From positions 1 to 64,000 of the forward strand of contig WHVD01000056.1 in NCBI GenBank assembly GCA_015178975.1: a stretch of DNA of 64,000 nucleotides. Reading direction: 5' to 3'. Of this stretch, positions 43,037 through 55,811 are shown in pieces. Each line of letters starts with the position of its first letter. The stretch's first letter is position 1. Below the pieces are notes generated by a model. It ran no database searches. It saw only the letters and a program-made list of their open reading frames with translations, and had not been told where the DNA came from. Made by a program: the position numbers and the translations under genes. Source of the DNA: Hysterangium stoloniferum (lineage: Eukaryota > Basidiomycota > Agaricomycetes > Hysterangiales > Hysterangiaceae).

Positions 43037-46000
43037 CTATTCATCTATAATGTGTACTGCTCCTGAGTACAGCCATTCCCTCAATTCGGCCAATCCCTTA
43101 TCATAATCATCCAGCTCATCCGCAAGACCATCCCCTGCTCCGTTTCCATTCGTCCTCATCAAATAATTATCCATTTTCCCGTCTACTATCGAGTATTGTG
43201 AATTTGCATTTTTGCTGATTTCAGCGTGAAGGTCTGGTGTATTTGTGAAGCGCGGAGAGTCAGGCATAGGCATAAAATCTTGTGTGTCGACCGTATCGAG
43301 ATCCAATGTCATGGGACTGTCGCCGTTGTATGAAGCTATTGCAGACTTGGATATTCCGATATCTTCTGTATTATCGTCCAGAAATAGAGGGTGCCTATTC
43401 CTTATAGGTGTCTTCACGAGAGAAGCATGACTATTCCTATATAGCTCAGCATTGAGACCCGAGACATTCAGCACGTATTCTTGGTCATCGTTGTCTTCTC
43501 GGTCAGGAACTATCCGCCTGCGTTTTGCTGCTGGCTCGATTGATGATTGAGAATTGGTAGTCTTTCTCGGTCTTCCTGTCTTGAAAGTGGTATTTGTTTC
43601 GCTGTTTGCGACGTTAAATGTGTTTTTCGAATCTGAACTTTGACGTGATACTCCCTTGGTCTTCATTGGCTGCTGTTCTTTGGAAAATACTAGGTGGGAT
43701 TCCACTAGCACAGGGGAGTCCGAGTCTGAAGTGTCACCATCAGCCTTATCTTCTCCTCGGCTGGCAGATATTCTAGGCTGAGCAATAATTTCCTGTGGAT
43801 CAGGAAGCATGCTATCGCCAGTATCACTATCATCAACTTGAATTACATCAACCAACAATTTCGGGTGAGCTCTTGATGTCGCTTTTACAGAGTTTAGCTT
43901 TGTACGATGACCAGGCGGGATCAGCCTGCTCCCTGATGTCTGATGAAGTGCCTCGAGTTGTCTGTGCCCTTTAGTAGACGTTGTGTGAATTTCTGAATTA
44001 TCACATAAATCTTGCGGTGAGAGGGCGGTGGCCTTTCGTGGTGGCTTCGGTAAACCGTCACGGCAACTGCGCAAAAATTGGTCAGTTCGGGTTCGATTAT
44101 CTTGGGGAAATTACCAAAGGTGTCGGCACTGATTCTTTCTTTTACAGGAATGGTTACACCTAAAATTTTATATTAGTCATAAATTCGGCAGGCCTCGATC
44201 TACTGTTGCTGACGCATAGTTCCCATTGGATAGCCTCACCACTTCCTTAGGCTTTTCGGCCTTTGGCTGCACTGGTAATGTCGATGCGAAATTGGTAGCT
44301 GCGCAACTGGGTTTAGGTCCCCCTACGGGCTGGGAATTTTCTTCAAAGATCGTGTGGTCTGCTTTTATACGAGTCTGCACAGATCTAGACATATCATCTG
44401 ACAATCTAGACAAATCACTTTCCACGTTCCAGAAAGTAGGATCATCTTCTAGACCTGCCAGGACGTCATCCTAATAATGGATATATATATATGGGATGAT
44501 CTCGAGTGAAGAGATTGGGTACATACCACGTCATAGCTTACCGGCCTAGTATCTGGAGTGGGGTATTCTTCTGAATTAACCGCTGGTTTGTAAGACTCGA
44601 TTATTGTCAATCCAGCATAGTTGTCCTGGGTGAAAAATCAGCCTAAAGAAAGCACACCATCAGTTATATTCACAGGACTTATACTCGTAAATATGGATTG
44701 GCTCGGTTTGTTCAGGGATGCTACTACAGTAAATGATTTTGGCTCCCGCAATGCTCTGGTGCTAGATGAAGATGAATATTAATAATGCGCTATCAGCATG
44801 GAGGTGCCGTACGGTATACGACGGAAATCCACGAATTCGTTGTCAGAGGTCAAAGTGAGAACAGTCGTCATACCCAGAGAAGGATTTTTTCGTATCCCTT
44901 TCGTGTTTGTGTTAAACTCGGGTGTTTCTAACAGACGACACTCAATCTCAATTTCCACGCAGACCGGGTTCTTCCCCTTCGAAGATATGACCGAGACTTC
45001 AGTGATTTTCAAACTATATTGAGGCAGGTCCCGAACAGCAGCTAGAACTGTTGTACCGAATGGCGGTCTTCGATTTAGAAGCTGAGGAATGGTTCGTCGA
45101 GCTCTAACAAAGTCCAAGCGTCATATTCTGCTTACTATTTCAATTTTGGACGGTTCAGTCTCTCGGAGAGCGACCAGCGTAGAGATACCATGTTGTGCAA
45201 GGACCTTCCAATAGCCTTCTATTACCTTCCGCGGTAATATAAAGGTAACTTACCTTAATACTTTTCTCTCCGATTTGTTCAATTTGTCGCAGGACCATGG
45301 GACGGTCTTCCCAAGCCTTAGCGGTAAGACTTCTGACTCTGCCCCTTCTGTTAATAAAAAATATATGTAACATGTATGATGCGTACAATTCCATTCCATA
45401 TTTGAGTACGGCACCCGACTTTTTGACGATGGCAACTTCAACCATGGCTATATTTTTTTCCATTTCTCAACATATCGCTAATCCAACAAATCCTGAGACT
45501 CACTACGGGCAATACGAACGGCGTGTTTAAAAACTGTCAGAGCTTCCAAGAAGGGCTGGCTATCCGTGGTTCTATACTCTGGAGCATTGAGTGGTATACC
45601 CCCAAGAACAGCCTGAAGTGAAGCAAACGTCAGCAATGGCCTAGAACATCGAGGACTTTACCTGAATGAGTAATAGCACTTTATCCGATGGTTTTTCGGC
45701 CTTGGTTTTAAATCGAATATCGTTATGCTCTCCGATCTTTTTATAAGCCTATACAGACATAATTTAGCTGGTAAGATTCCGTTTAAAGTAAATCACACGC
45801 CTTTTTCTCTCCAGCTCGAAGACGCAGATCGCCAATTCTGGAGTAGCGTTCAGAGGGTAGCCACTACATAGAAAAGCTCACAGACTCCTCTGCACTCGAA
45901 ATCATCTCTAGCTAGGTGGCTAATGAGCCAAGGTCGGGCCTGATAACCGGCTAGCTTACAATATCTCTAAGAGTGGCCTTCTCCGGGATCTTCAATATCT

Positions 46001-49000
46001 TTTTCATCTGAAAGGTTTTTGGTTCGCTTACCAACATAATCTATATCATGAAAAACAATACTTACCGTTGAAAGGCAGATATAATACTGAAATGGGTTCA
46101 AGAATACGGTTGGTCCAGTCATTTCAAAGAAAAACGCTTACCTTGCTCATTATCTCCCCATACTCGGTAGAAGTAAAGGACATGTTTCTTCTGCTTTCAG
46201 TTACTAATTTATGCTGTTGCAGATCGGCTATGGAGGATTCGACCAGTTCGTCGAATCTGTTTCGCCAGGTTTGTCCGGACCCCTTGCCAAGAGCGTAATG
46301 TTGAGGGTTTTTCTGAATCCTCTGGAAAAGAAAGGAATTATGGAGCCACTCTGTCATCGTGCACGCCGAAAGAAAGGAGCCGTTATTTACGAGTTCACAG
46401 GTGCACGAGATGTTACCTTTTGCAGTGCCCAGGTCTGTAATGCTTCCCAGACTGACTTCTGAGTTTAGATGTTCTGCGAGGTTCAAATGCAGGCAACTCT
46501 CCAACAGCGTTCGACCTGATATCAAGGCGCGATATTTTCGTTCCTTGTCAGTATCACAGAGGATCAGCGCAATTCCTTCCTTGTCTTGATCCGTGACATC
46601 GTTAGAAAACATCGTCATAACAATATTCTGGCGAATTACTCACCAAACTGTGGCCTCCCCTGAGATGAGAAATTAGTGTCATTGAAGTGAGGCCAAAACT
46701 GAAAGGAATTACCGCTCTGCCGATCATCTGAATAAAATCCAGATCGGAATACTCCTGCCAACCCCCATTCTGCCATGTTTTCACTCCCTTCACAACTACC
46801 GTATGGGCAGCTGCACATTTGTTTGGGTGAATAGAGCTCGGGGACGCCAGGGAGCTTTTCAAATGTATTCAACACTTACGTAAATTAACACCTACAGCCA
46901 GTGTCTAAAATCGAAATTATTTACTAACAGGCTCGCGTTACGGGGAAATACAATGCAGCTTACAGAGGTGGCGACAACAACACGAATTATTTTCTGGAGG
47001 AAGAGATCTTCAGTTGTGCGTCGATCATCCAACGTAAGCCCAGCGTGATGAACACCCAATCCGCATATGGCAAAGTCTAATAGAGTGAGCAAATTCCACA
47101 TGAGACGGCACTGTACCTTACCTTGCAGTTTCGGATCATGAAACTGAACGTTGATGCTTTAAAAACACAAAGAGCTAATAAGCAGATCGAGGGTTAAAAA
47201 CGAAGGGTACTCACCGCTTCGGTTTGGTCCAAGGCATCGTCTCCCTCCCTTCACAAAGTTTTTGGTATTCTTTCATCATAATCTCCGCTGCTCCTATCAC
47301 CCCTATCACCGCATTGGAATGAGCATGCGGACAAGAGCTGGTACAATAGATATTTCACCTTTCCGAGTTGCGCAAAAAACAAGGACGGGTTTGTTCGCCG
47401 CATGTTGCTGAAGGAGAGGAATTAATTTATAGTCAAGCGTTTTATCAAATGAAAAATCGTTCAAATTTTTGCGAGGGTATCCATAGACTATGCGGGTCAG
47501 CTTGCAAGGTCGGAACTCATCGCCAAACTAAGTATTCGATAAGGGAAGAATTAGGCACTTAGGGACACGGAAAGCTCACATTGTACACCGTTGCAGGATC
47601 TGAAGACCTCCCGCTTCCGATCCAACTAGCTATGTCGTCAATGTTGGGTACAGTCGCCGATACAAGGACAAAGCGGATGCCTTTGCCCCTGGTTTTCATG
47701 CGGCTTGCTACGACTTCAAGTGTGGAACCGCGGGGATCATTGAGGATATGAACCTAGCTCAAATTCATAGACTCTGTTCTAATAGGCGATGATTTATCGT
47801 ACCTCATCTATGAGGAATAGTTGGGTTCTGGAGAGGATCTCGCCATGGTCGCGCCTATGAAATTGTGTCTCCGCCAAGGAAATATAAATATAAAGACGAG
47901 GTACCAGTTTCTACTCAGTGAATCGAACTTTTCGGGCTAGTGCTTGCATTAAAACCTTGAAAGTGTGAAGTTTAGTTCACTCACAGTTGTTATACTTCAT
48001 ATGCAAAGTCAGAGATGCTCATAAATTAAATTAATGAATACTCGCATGATGGATGATGTCCTTGCCTCCCCCAGAGCGCTCTTGCCAGAACCAACGGTAT
48101 CACCTGTGAGCTCACAACCTGAGAGAATCTTGAATCCTACAATATCGAAAAGCACGGTAGTACCCTACATTTAATGCCGACAGGTTCAAATTTGGATGTC
48201 CAGTCCCTAAAGCGTTCAGAACAAAGGGCCTTCGAAAGAAGATCATATTAATGGCATGCCGTGCAACCTGGAAAGATGATGCTTACTTTCGTCGGCGCCA
48301 TGTAAACGCATTTAACATCAGAAGAATTCTTTTGCATGAACATGCGGATAAGAGCAAGTTCGAATAGCACCGTTTTACCACTTCCAGTTGGAGCTGGTGA
48401 ATACTGAGTATTGCTCTACCAAAGCATATTTTTAACTATACCGCTGATAACCTGATGTATCCAATGATTGAGTACTGATTTTTATTTCTGATAAGCAGAA
48501 GCATACCATGTTATCGGTTGTTTGCATTATCTGTGTGTAAATGCGGTCGAATAAGGTGTGGGCTAACTTCCACTGTAAGGAACCGCACCGCATCATAACA
48601 CTGCGATTGCATAGCGTTGAAAACTCCAAATTTAAACAATGCGCGATACATATCGGCTGTTAAGAGTAATTATGCGCACAGACACTGAACTTGGAAACTT
48701 ACGAAGTAGTGACACGGGCTTTAATTGAATGTCATGAGAGATGCGGGGATTAGACCCTCGTTCGTAATAGGGTTCAGCTACAGCATTAGTTCGGTATTGT
48801 GGAGAGAGTGGGCGGGTATTTAGTGCATTAGAAAATTGAGGGCTTTGCGATGCAAGTGGCAACTGATAATCATCTAGGAAGGGGTCAAAGAAAATGTGCG
48901 CGATCCAAGCTGGCTATATGCGCACTATTGGAAGCTATATTAGGTTGGAAATGCTGACTATGACGAGTTATGGTCGTTTGTAATTGTTGATAAGTCTGTT

Positions 49001-49423
49001 TCTGGGCAGGAGAGTCTAAGTAGCTAGAATGAATTTGGGAATGGCCATCAGAGTCCATTATCTCGTATTCTTGACTAAAATAATCTCGCTGGTCAGCGGG
49101 TTGGACAGCATAATTATCTGTACCGAAGACACGAAACGAGAAGTTAGAACCATAAGTTAGCATGAGGTTTCGCAAGCTAGGCGCAGACCGTTAGCATCAC
49201 CAAAATCGTATTGTTCGATGTGGTCATGATCGTCACTATTTCCAGATCTGGGGATTGTATGATGCCGATTCTGTGCAAAGCGTGCCAAGGGTGACATCTC
49301 AAGTGGTTTGCCAATGTCAAAGTCAGGGCTATGAGTGCCGTAAGTTGGAGCGGCGCCGTCACGAAGAGAGAACGCGTTCACGCACGTGATCACATGTCCT
49401 ACTGAGGTCCCCAAATACACCAT
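43037..49423 (-). CDS. HFM1: meiotic crossover DNA helicase HFM1/MER3
   Basis: Ski2-like superfamily-2 helicase that stabilises joint molecules during meiotic crossover formation. The gene is broken into many short exons. The N-terminus is disordered (ATG at 49423 tentative). Helicase motifs in order: FNAMQSQC and APTGSGKTVLFE (Walker A, near 48385); YMAPTKA; IDEVH split by an intron (DEVH box, near 47815); VSATVPNIDDIASWIG (47650); RPCKLTRIVYGYPRKN and VLVFCATRKG (47.5-47.4 kb); VHHAGLTLDDRRTTEDLFL (47.0 kb); TLAVGVNLP on a 25-nt exon (46880-46904); HTVVVKGVKTWQNGGWQEYS and DLDFIQMIGRA, then GRPQF on a 16-nt exon (46644-46659). A Sec63-like region covers about 46.5-44.8 kb. A C-terminal zinc finger, CNHSCKRKNQCRHLCC (about 44.15-44.06 kb, crossing an intron), is characteristic of the HFM1/MER3 family. 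The tail is disordered. Confidence 0.92.
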
Positions 49424-50294
49424 ATGGAGTCTCAGCTTCTTGCAGTGCTAGCACGGTGATAATAATTCTACGGTTTATTTGTTACCAGTTTTGACGTGAT
49501 CGGGATCACTTGGAGTTGAGAATCATCATCATCACAGCAAATATCGCTAGTGCGTCTATGGCCTGGTAACGCCCTGCGTGACTATTTTATATATACGTCT
49601 TGATGTCAAAGTCAAGCTGCAATCCTTTTCATGACGTTTACTTAGATGACTTATATGATGATTTCAATGTTGATTTATATGCCAAGTCGCGGTCATAAGT
49701 TGGAGTAAGGTATATTGAAATTCAATAGACCCTGAAATGTGGCATGCGCAGTCGACGGTCGTCGCAGTCGCTCATTCTACAGTATTTGTCTTAAAGGTGC
49801 CAAGGTTCATGTTCTTCTAGTACTGACAGATCTATTCAAATCATTTACCACTCCAACGCGCAGTAACATCAACAGATATACTTATTCCGGATTCAATCGA
49901 CTAGAAGCATGTGATAGGCGGAGGAAAATTAGTTTGGGGTGACCAAACAGAAGGAGGCTAGTATATATTAGAATTAAACGACGGTTACAGCTTCCTTTGG
50001 GACGACTACGACGTCGTGAGGTATGTTGGAGCAGCTGAAGCTAGGCAGTGTGTGTGGCAGTGAAAGGTGAGATGGTGGCTTTTAATGGATTGCAAATTTC
50101 AGTGGGCGCTCCGGGGTATCAGCTACGACGCCTGATAGATAATCACACTCGAAGAGGACGCTCTCAAGTGTCTCTCTTCAACCAGCTCCTACCTCTTTAT
50201 CTTTCTACTACCATTTCCTAATACTCTTACTGACGAGCCTGTCTTACTTTATTTCCCTTCATTCATCGTGCTGCGCACTACGCTTCTCGTGACC
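49424..50294. other. divergent intergenic region, no gene seen
   Basis: About 870 bp between HFM1 and the transporter gene. CT-rich sequence at 50170-50260 could be a pyrimidine-rich promoter/leader of the transporter. No conserved ORF was recognised. Confidence 0.45.
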
Positions 50295-52104
50295 ATGATC
50301 ATGTCTGTCCACACTAGGTCAACATCCATTAGCGTCTCTCTCCCGACCTCTCCCCAGTCTCCCGACCTCCATCACCGTCCCCAACACACCACAATCCCAT
50401 CCAGCTCAATGCCTCTCTCCCATTTCTCCCAGCAAAAATGTCCCTTTGTCGCAGATCCCTCGTCGCACTTCGCACCTCCCCCATCAATCCCCCAAACTCA
50501 AGTCCAGGACCCAGACACCCCTCCTTCAATACTGGGCATGCCGTTGAAATACGTATCGTGAGTCTTCTGCCTCATTGTCTTCCCTTCCAGCCTAACACAG
50601 GCATAGATTAATCACTCTCGCTGTACAAAATGCTGCGTTGACGATAATAATGCACCATTCACGCGTCTCTACCCCTCCCTCTCGAGCTTATTCGGCCGCA
50701 TCTGCAGTTCTGCTTAATGAGCTACTAAAAGGGTTCATTTCCCTCGCAATCGCCGCCTCCAGAATAGAGATACCCCATTTGCAGCCCGCCCGCAAAGCGA
50801 GCACCTATCTCTTAAACGGAACAGCGCCGTTTCCTCCCGTTACTTCATACTATAATATCGACATGTGGTTATTCCGTTTTCGACGGGTCGGTAGAGAAGT
50901 CTTCAGCGACGACTGCTGGAAATTGGCTATTCCCGCGATCTTATATGTTGTTCAGAACAATCTCCAATATGTCGCCGCCGCCAATTTGGACGTCGCAACA
51001 TTCACCGTCACTTATCAAATGAAAATTCTTACCACAGCTGCATTCTCGGTAATGCTGCTTCGAAAGAAATTGGGAAGCACAAAGTGGCTGGCTTTGTTTT
51101 TCCTCGCTGTTGGTGTTGGTATCGTTCAGCTGCAGGCGGGATCAGGGTCAGCAGGGCGGTCCTCTCATCATCCATCGGCAGCTATCATGTCCATAAATGG
51201 TACTATAAGCCTCAGTGACCACGAACCAGGATTATTATCGACCGACCCTACTGGACACGCCATGCAACCACTCAAGGGCTTTCTCGCTGTAACTGCTGCT
51301 TGTTTCACATCAGGCCTAGCTGGTGTGTACTTTGAAATGGTCCTTAAGGGGTCAAAAGCGGATTTATGGATCCGCAACGTCCAATTATCTTTATTTTCAC
51401 TCCTACCGGCTCTCGTACCTATTATGTTTTCCAGTCACCCAGCCGATTCTGCAGGCTGGTTTTGGGACCTCTTCCGCAACTTCGGCGTCTGGGCATGGGC
51501 GACCGTTGCTGTACAAGTTTTTGGAGGTCTCGTCACAGCAATAGTCATAAAGTACTCGGATAACATCCTAAAGGGCTTTGCCACCAGCCTGAGTATTATT
51601 ATATCCTTCCTTGCATCAGTTGCGCTTTTCAACTTCCGAATTACCCCCGCCTTCGTCTTTGGGTCGACTATTGTGTTGCTTGCAACATTTATGTACAATA
51701 AGCCCGCAAGTAAATCGACTGCGCCTTCGTCGATTTCCGATGGTCGTTTGGCGTTCCCGGGTTCCCCTCTAGGCCCTAACGCGCCTATCCTCGGACAATT
51801 CTCGGGTAAAAGGCGTTTTTCAACTTCGAAGAACATTCCCCGCTCCATTGCGTCCATGCTTGGGATGAATAATAATACACGCCCAGACATGCACACCCCG
51901 CTGTCGGAGACACACCCCGACACTCAATACAGAAGCTACCAACAAGGTTACTATTCGAATTCGCCGACACCTATATATTATTCTAGCTCGCCGACTCCCA
52001 GCCCGCCATCGTCACACCCCCCAACACGGCCGCCTTCCGTGCTTCGACCAGTACTTGGTCCGATCGACACTCAAAATCTTACGAAAGATGGAACACGGGA
52101 GTAA
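50295..52104 (+). CDS. UDP-galactose-type nucleotide-sugar transporter (SLC35A family)
   Basis: Golgi antiporter exchanging UDP-sugar for UMP, supplying glycosyltransferases. Exons 50295-50557 and 50607-52104 give 586 residues; ATG 50301 is an alternative start. A long Pro/Ser-rich cytosolic N-terminus precedes MPLKYVSLITLAVQNAALTI, the first TM helix of the family. The signature NNLQYVAAANLDVATFTVTY, QMKILTTAAF and LLRKKLGSTKWLALFFLAVG follow. The second half has GLAGVYFEMVLKGSKADLWI, RNVQLSLFS, GGLVTAIVIKYSDNILKGFA and TSLSIIISFLASVALF, typical of SLC35A1-3. About ten TM segments. The C-terminus adds about 130 residues of Pro/Ser/Tyr-rich tail, longer than usual. UDP-galactose is favoured by resemblance to Gms1/SLC35A2, but the substrate is not proven. 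Confidence 0.9.
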
Positions 52105-52386
52105 TGAACTTTATTTACGAACTTTTTGTTGTCGTTCTTGTTGGACATCAACTTTTTACTTTCCTTTTACTTTATCGCACGCGATACCCGTAGATATCTT
52201 TTTAGTCATAGTTTCATTTTCTTCGTACTCTATCTACTACGTCACCCTCTCTAGCATGACCTACTTACTCCCTGCAAAGCTAATAATCAAATCGGTCGTT
52301 GCCCAATCTTAAAGTGGGTGAAAGTTATGCATGTGAAATTCGCCCAAAGCAGACGCAATTGGCTGCCATTCAAGTGTAGAACTACG

Positions 52387-53493
52387 ATGTCCATTGACCT
52401 GGCCTGGGATGCGCTTCTCCAGTCATCGCTGTCTTCGAGTCTCGTGGAACTAATAAATCGTCATCTTGCATCGACACCACGTCCGTCGTTCATCGGGCCT
52501 GTTACTATTAACTCGTTCGACTTCGGCACAGCGCCGCCCGATGTAGAAGTAGTCGACATACGCGATATTTACCGCGATTTCTTGGAAGACGACGAAGACG
52601 AGCACTCCCCTGTCCTGCAGCAGATGAAGAAGGACGAGGATCTGGAAGGGTTTGAGTGGATCTCGCGGAAAACGGCTGGGATGGGGTTGGCTGAGGAGGC
52701 ACCGGCATATCACCATCTGCCCCCCCATGTGCGGTATGGCAGAGGCCCTGCATCCGACCCATTCAGTGGCAATCCTGTTCCCCCTCTGGAAATGTGGCAG
52801 GGTGCAATAGGCGTTCCCAATCTCTTCCAGGCGTCCCCAATTCCGCCCCCTCTATTCCGGTCTACGCTTGGCACAAGCACGCCTTTTACAACGTCATCCC
52901 CTTCGTTTGCAACTAATACACCGCCTTCACATGGGCATGCGGCTCCGGTAACTTTGTCTCTAGACTCTAGCAACTCTCCGACACCTGCACCGGAAAATGA
53001 TCACCCCAATATCCAGCTACATCTTCGTATCACTCACCAATCTAATTTACGACTTACGCTCACAACCTCATTGCTCATCAACTATCCTTCGCCGTCCTTC
53101 ATGTCATTACCTATGAAGTTGTCGGTCACAGGTCTTATCTTTACGGGCGAAGTTGTTGTTGCATACGAAGGCGCGCGATCAAGAGTTCATATTTGCATCC
53201 TGGACGACCTCGATCCATATGGACCAGCGGGAGATCGCACAAACCGTCAGTCTACCCATTCAGATGATACTATCCCAGAATCGGGTTCACCCCATCCTTC
53301 TGGGAAGCCTTTACCAGTGGGTCTCCGACTACTGCCGTCAATCTTCATCGAATCCGAAATCGGTCAGGCAGATAAACACGTTTTAAAGAATGGCACTAGG
53401 GTCGAGAAGTTCATACAAGACGTTATACGAAAGACTGTTGAAGAAGAATTACTATTTCCTAATTATCACACCATAATACTGAAGGAATCTTAA
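52387..53493 (+). CDS. MDM12: ERMES subunit MDM12
   Basis: Cytosolic SMP-domain lipid-transfer subunit of the ER-mitochondria encounter structure, bridging Mmm1 and Mdm10/Mdm34. Single exon of 368 residues from ATG at 52387; the open frame upstream to 52318 is not needed. It opens MSIDLAWDALLQSSLSSSLV, the diagnostic MDM12 N-terminus (MSIdi-W--L). Then SFIGPVTINSFDFGTAPPDV and EVVDIRDIYRDF, an acidic EDDEDE patch, a Pro/Ser/Thr-rich insert of about 130 residues, and the second half of the SMP fold (IQLHLRITHQSNLRLTLTTS, LINYPSPSFMSLPMKLSVTG, VVAYEGARSRVHICILDD, PSIFIESEIGQ). The C-terminus is KFIQDVIRKTVEEELLFPNY. Convergent with ELP3, with 10 bp between stops. Confidence 0.95.
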   Translation: MSIDLAWDALLQSSLSSSLVELINRHLASTPRPSFIGPVTINSFDFGTAPPDVEVVDIRDIYRDFLEDDEDEHSPVLQQMKKDEDLEGFEWISRKTAGMGLAEEAPAYHHLPPHVRYGRGPASDPFSGNPVPPLEMWQGAIGVPNLFQASPIPPPLFRSTLGTSTPFTTSSPSFATNTPPSHGHAAPVTLSLDSSNSPTPAPENDHPNIQLHLRITHQSNLRLTLTTSLLINYPSPSFMSLPMKLSVTGLIFTGEVVVAYEGARSRVHICILDDLDPYGPAGDRTNRQSTHSDDTIPESGSPHPSGKPLPVGLRLLPSIFIESEIGQADKHVLKNGTRVEKFIQDVIRKTVEEELLFPNYHTIILKES

Positions 53494-53503
53494 TCATGGA
53501 AGA

Positions 53504-55773
53504 TCACAGCCACTTCGACATGTAAGGCCCGTCCAGTTCGTACCCCAGTCGCCGATAATAGTCTCGAGTTCCGACGCCTTATGAGAACGTCAGCTTTCCA
53601 ACATGTCTTGTTGCGCAGCAGACTCACCAGATATTACAGCAAGTTTGATACTCCCATGTTCGTCTCGGGCTATTCGCTCTGCTTCTTCCATTAATAAAGT
53701 ACCAAAACCCTGCGGAGATGTCATGGTAATAATCCACTCATATTGGTTTTTTCTACGTACCTGATGTTGGAATTTTGTGGGGTCACGTCCGTGTACTGGA
53801 ACAGCTGTTCCATAAACGTGCAATTCTCTAACGATGCTGCAACCGCCTTCGTCTCCGTGAGCATTGCGCTTTGGTAATAACTCTGGTCGAAATGTCCCCT
53901 CTTCCGAACACTTTCGTAGTCTTAAAAGGCCAACTAGGATATCCCGCTCAGGATCTTCGTAGGATAAAAATGTTTCCCACCCTCCATTGGCTGTGTAATC
54001 ACGGCGAAGTAGTTCAACCGACTCTGGGCGTACTTTATGATGGATTTCATGAATCTTGTGAAAGTAGATAGATTATTGGATAATGGTCAATTTGAATAAG
54101 AAACACACACACCCCAACCTCTCGGAAGCGGACATCTCGACATTCAGCGCCGAAATCTTTCATACGCTGTAGAGCCAACTCCCGTAGGTTGCCAGAGTTT
54201 TCACATCCGCTCGAGACTAGAGGCAAAGGTATATCCCTTGTAAGGTTCACAATTAGTAGCGTGATACAAAATAATTCCGGATAATAACCTTTGTACGCGG
54301 TAAACTCGTGTCCATGGTGGAACAAGTGCCAATATCCGTGCGACAACGTCAACGAGCACATTTGGCGTATAGTTCTTATATCGTCCAGTCTTCCATAGCT
54401 CATACAAACCTGTACCGCGGATTACTAGTGTCGGATATATCTTCAATCCATCTGAACGGAATGCAGGGTTCTCGAAATACTCCTATGAAATAGAAAGAGG
54501 TTGACATTCAAATGCAGTGGCGGCTGTGTGCGACTTCACCAACTTTGAATTGTTCCATGTCCCGCTCCACGCCAACATTGGGTAGATCTGGCATCATGTG
54601 TGCTACAACTTTAAATCCCGCATCTTTCGCTAGATGAAAGCTTTCGGATACAGCACGAACAGTGTGTCCTCGATTCGTGTCACGAGCTACATCTTCATAG
54701 ACTGATTGTACACCGATCTCCAGTCGGGTACATCCATATCGTAACATTTGACTATGTTTTAAAGATATTAATTTCTGATAAAAATATTATGCCGAGAATA
54801 CCTTAAATGTGGTCGCAAACAGTAGTCTGGCCTGGTCTCGATGGTGATTCCGATAGCCTTGGATTTACTTTGTTCAGAAAACCTGCATTTTACATGATGT
54901 TCGTCACGAACTGCACTTCATACCAGTAATATAACAAACCGAACGGCCTCATCGATATCAAATCCTGTATACCCTGACAGGGCATTGTGCAATTGGGCGA
55001 TAAACTTATTTCTGTAATCTTCAGGCATACTCATAAAAGTCCCTCCCATAACAATGAATTCGACCTACAGAATATGAGCGATTGAACGGGTTCAAGGCTA
55101 CGAAATTACCTTGTCAACGCTGTGTCCCAAGCTTTTCAGTTGCTCTACACGACCACGAGTCTGCTCATACGGATCATATCGAGCGCGGATTGCACGCATA
55201 CTGGTGGGTTCGTATCCTGTGTAACTTTGTGTGCTGTATTCGAAATCGGAGTCGGGCCCTCCAGGGCAATACCTTTGAAATCTAATCAAACCTCAATTAA
55301 AGAGGGACCTTGTGAAGCTTACACGCATATATTTCCCGTCATGGCGATGTGTGGACAGCGATGTGGCTTACACATGACTGCAACAACAGCAATCTGGCCA
55401 ACATTGCATAAGTAATTTTCCTTCAGTGACCAAGGTTGAGGAATAACTGTACCCCACTGGCTGTCCGGATTGGTCGAGCTTTTAGCTTTGGTAGAAGGGC
55501 CTTTTTGTATTCATCGGGAACGGCGCTGATAATATCCACTAGTCGCGGTTGGCCACCATATCCAAATTTCTTCGAAAGCCTTGAGCGTATTTCATTCAAT
55601 GATACAGAACGATTGGAATCATGAGCAGCTATGAGTTCGGCGGCAATAGCAGACGTTACACGAAGCAAACGTTCTGTTTGTGACAGACCTTTGGAAGATT
55701 TTATCAGACATACAGGCTAGGATACCGTCGTATACCGAACTGATTTACCTTGTGAAGACGTGGGTACAGGCAT
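53504..55773 (-). CDS. ELP3: Elongator complex catalytic subunit ELP3
   Basis: Radical-SAM/acetyltransferase enzyme that starts formation of cm5/mcm5 side chains on wobble uridines of tRNAs. Several exons on the minus strand. ATG at 55773 opens MPVPTSSQ, spliced to [20 protein letters not shown]. Then [20 protein letters not shown] and [10 protein letters not shown]; the Fe-S cluster segment [19 protein letters not shown] (CX9CX2C, across an intron); [73 protein letters not shown]. The C-terminal GNAT domain has [34 protein letters not shown], and [19 protein letters not shown] with TGA at 53504. Complete and well conserved. The upstream E-box repeat begins 39 bp before the start. Confidence 0.96.
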
Positions 55774-55811
55774 TCTCGATGTCCTTCTCTCTGAGTCTTG
55801 AGTGGAGATAT

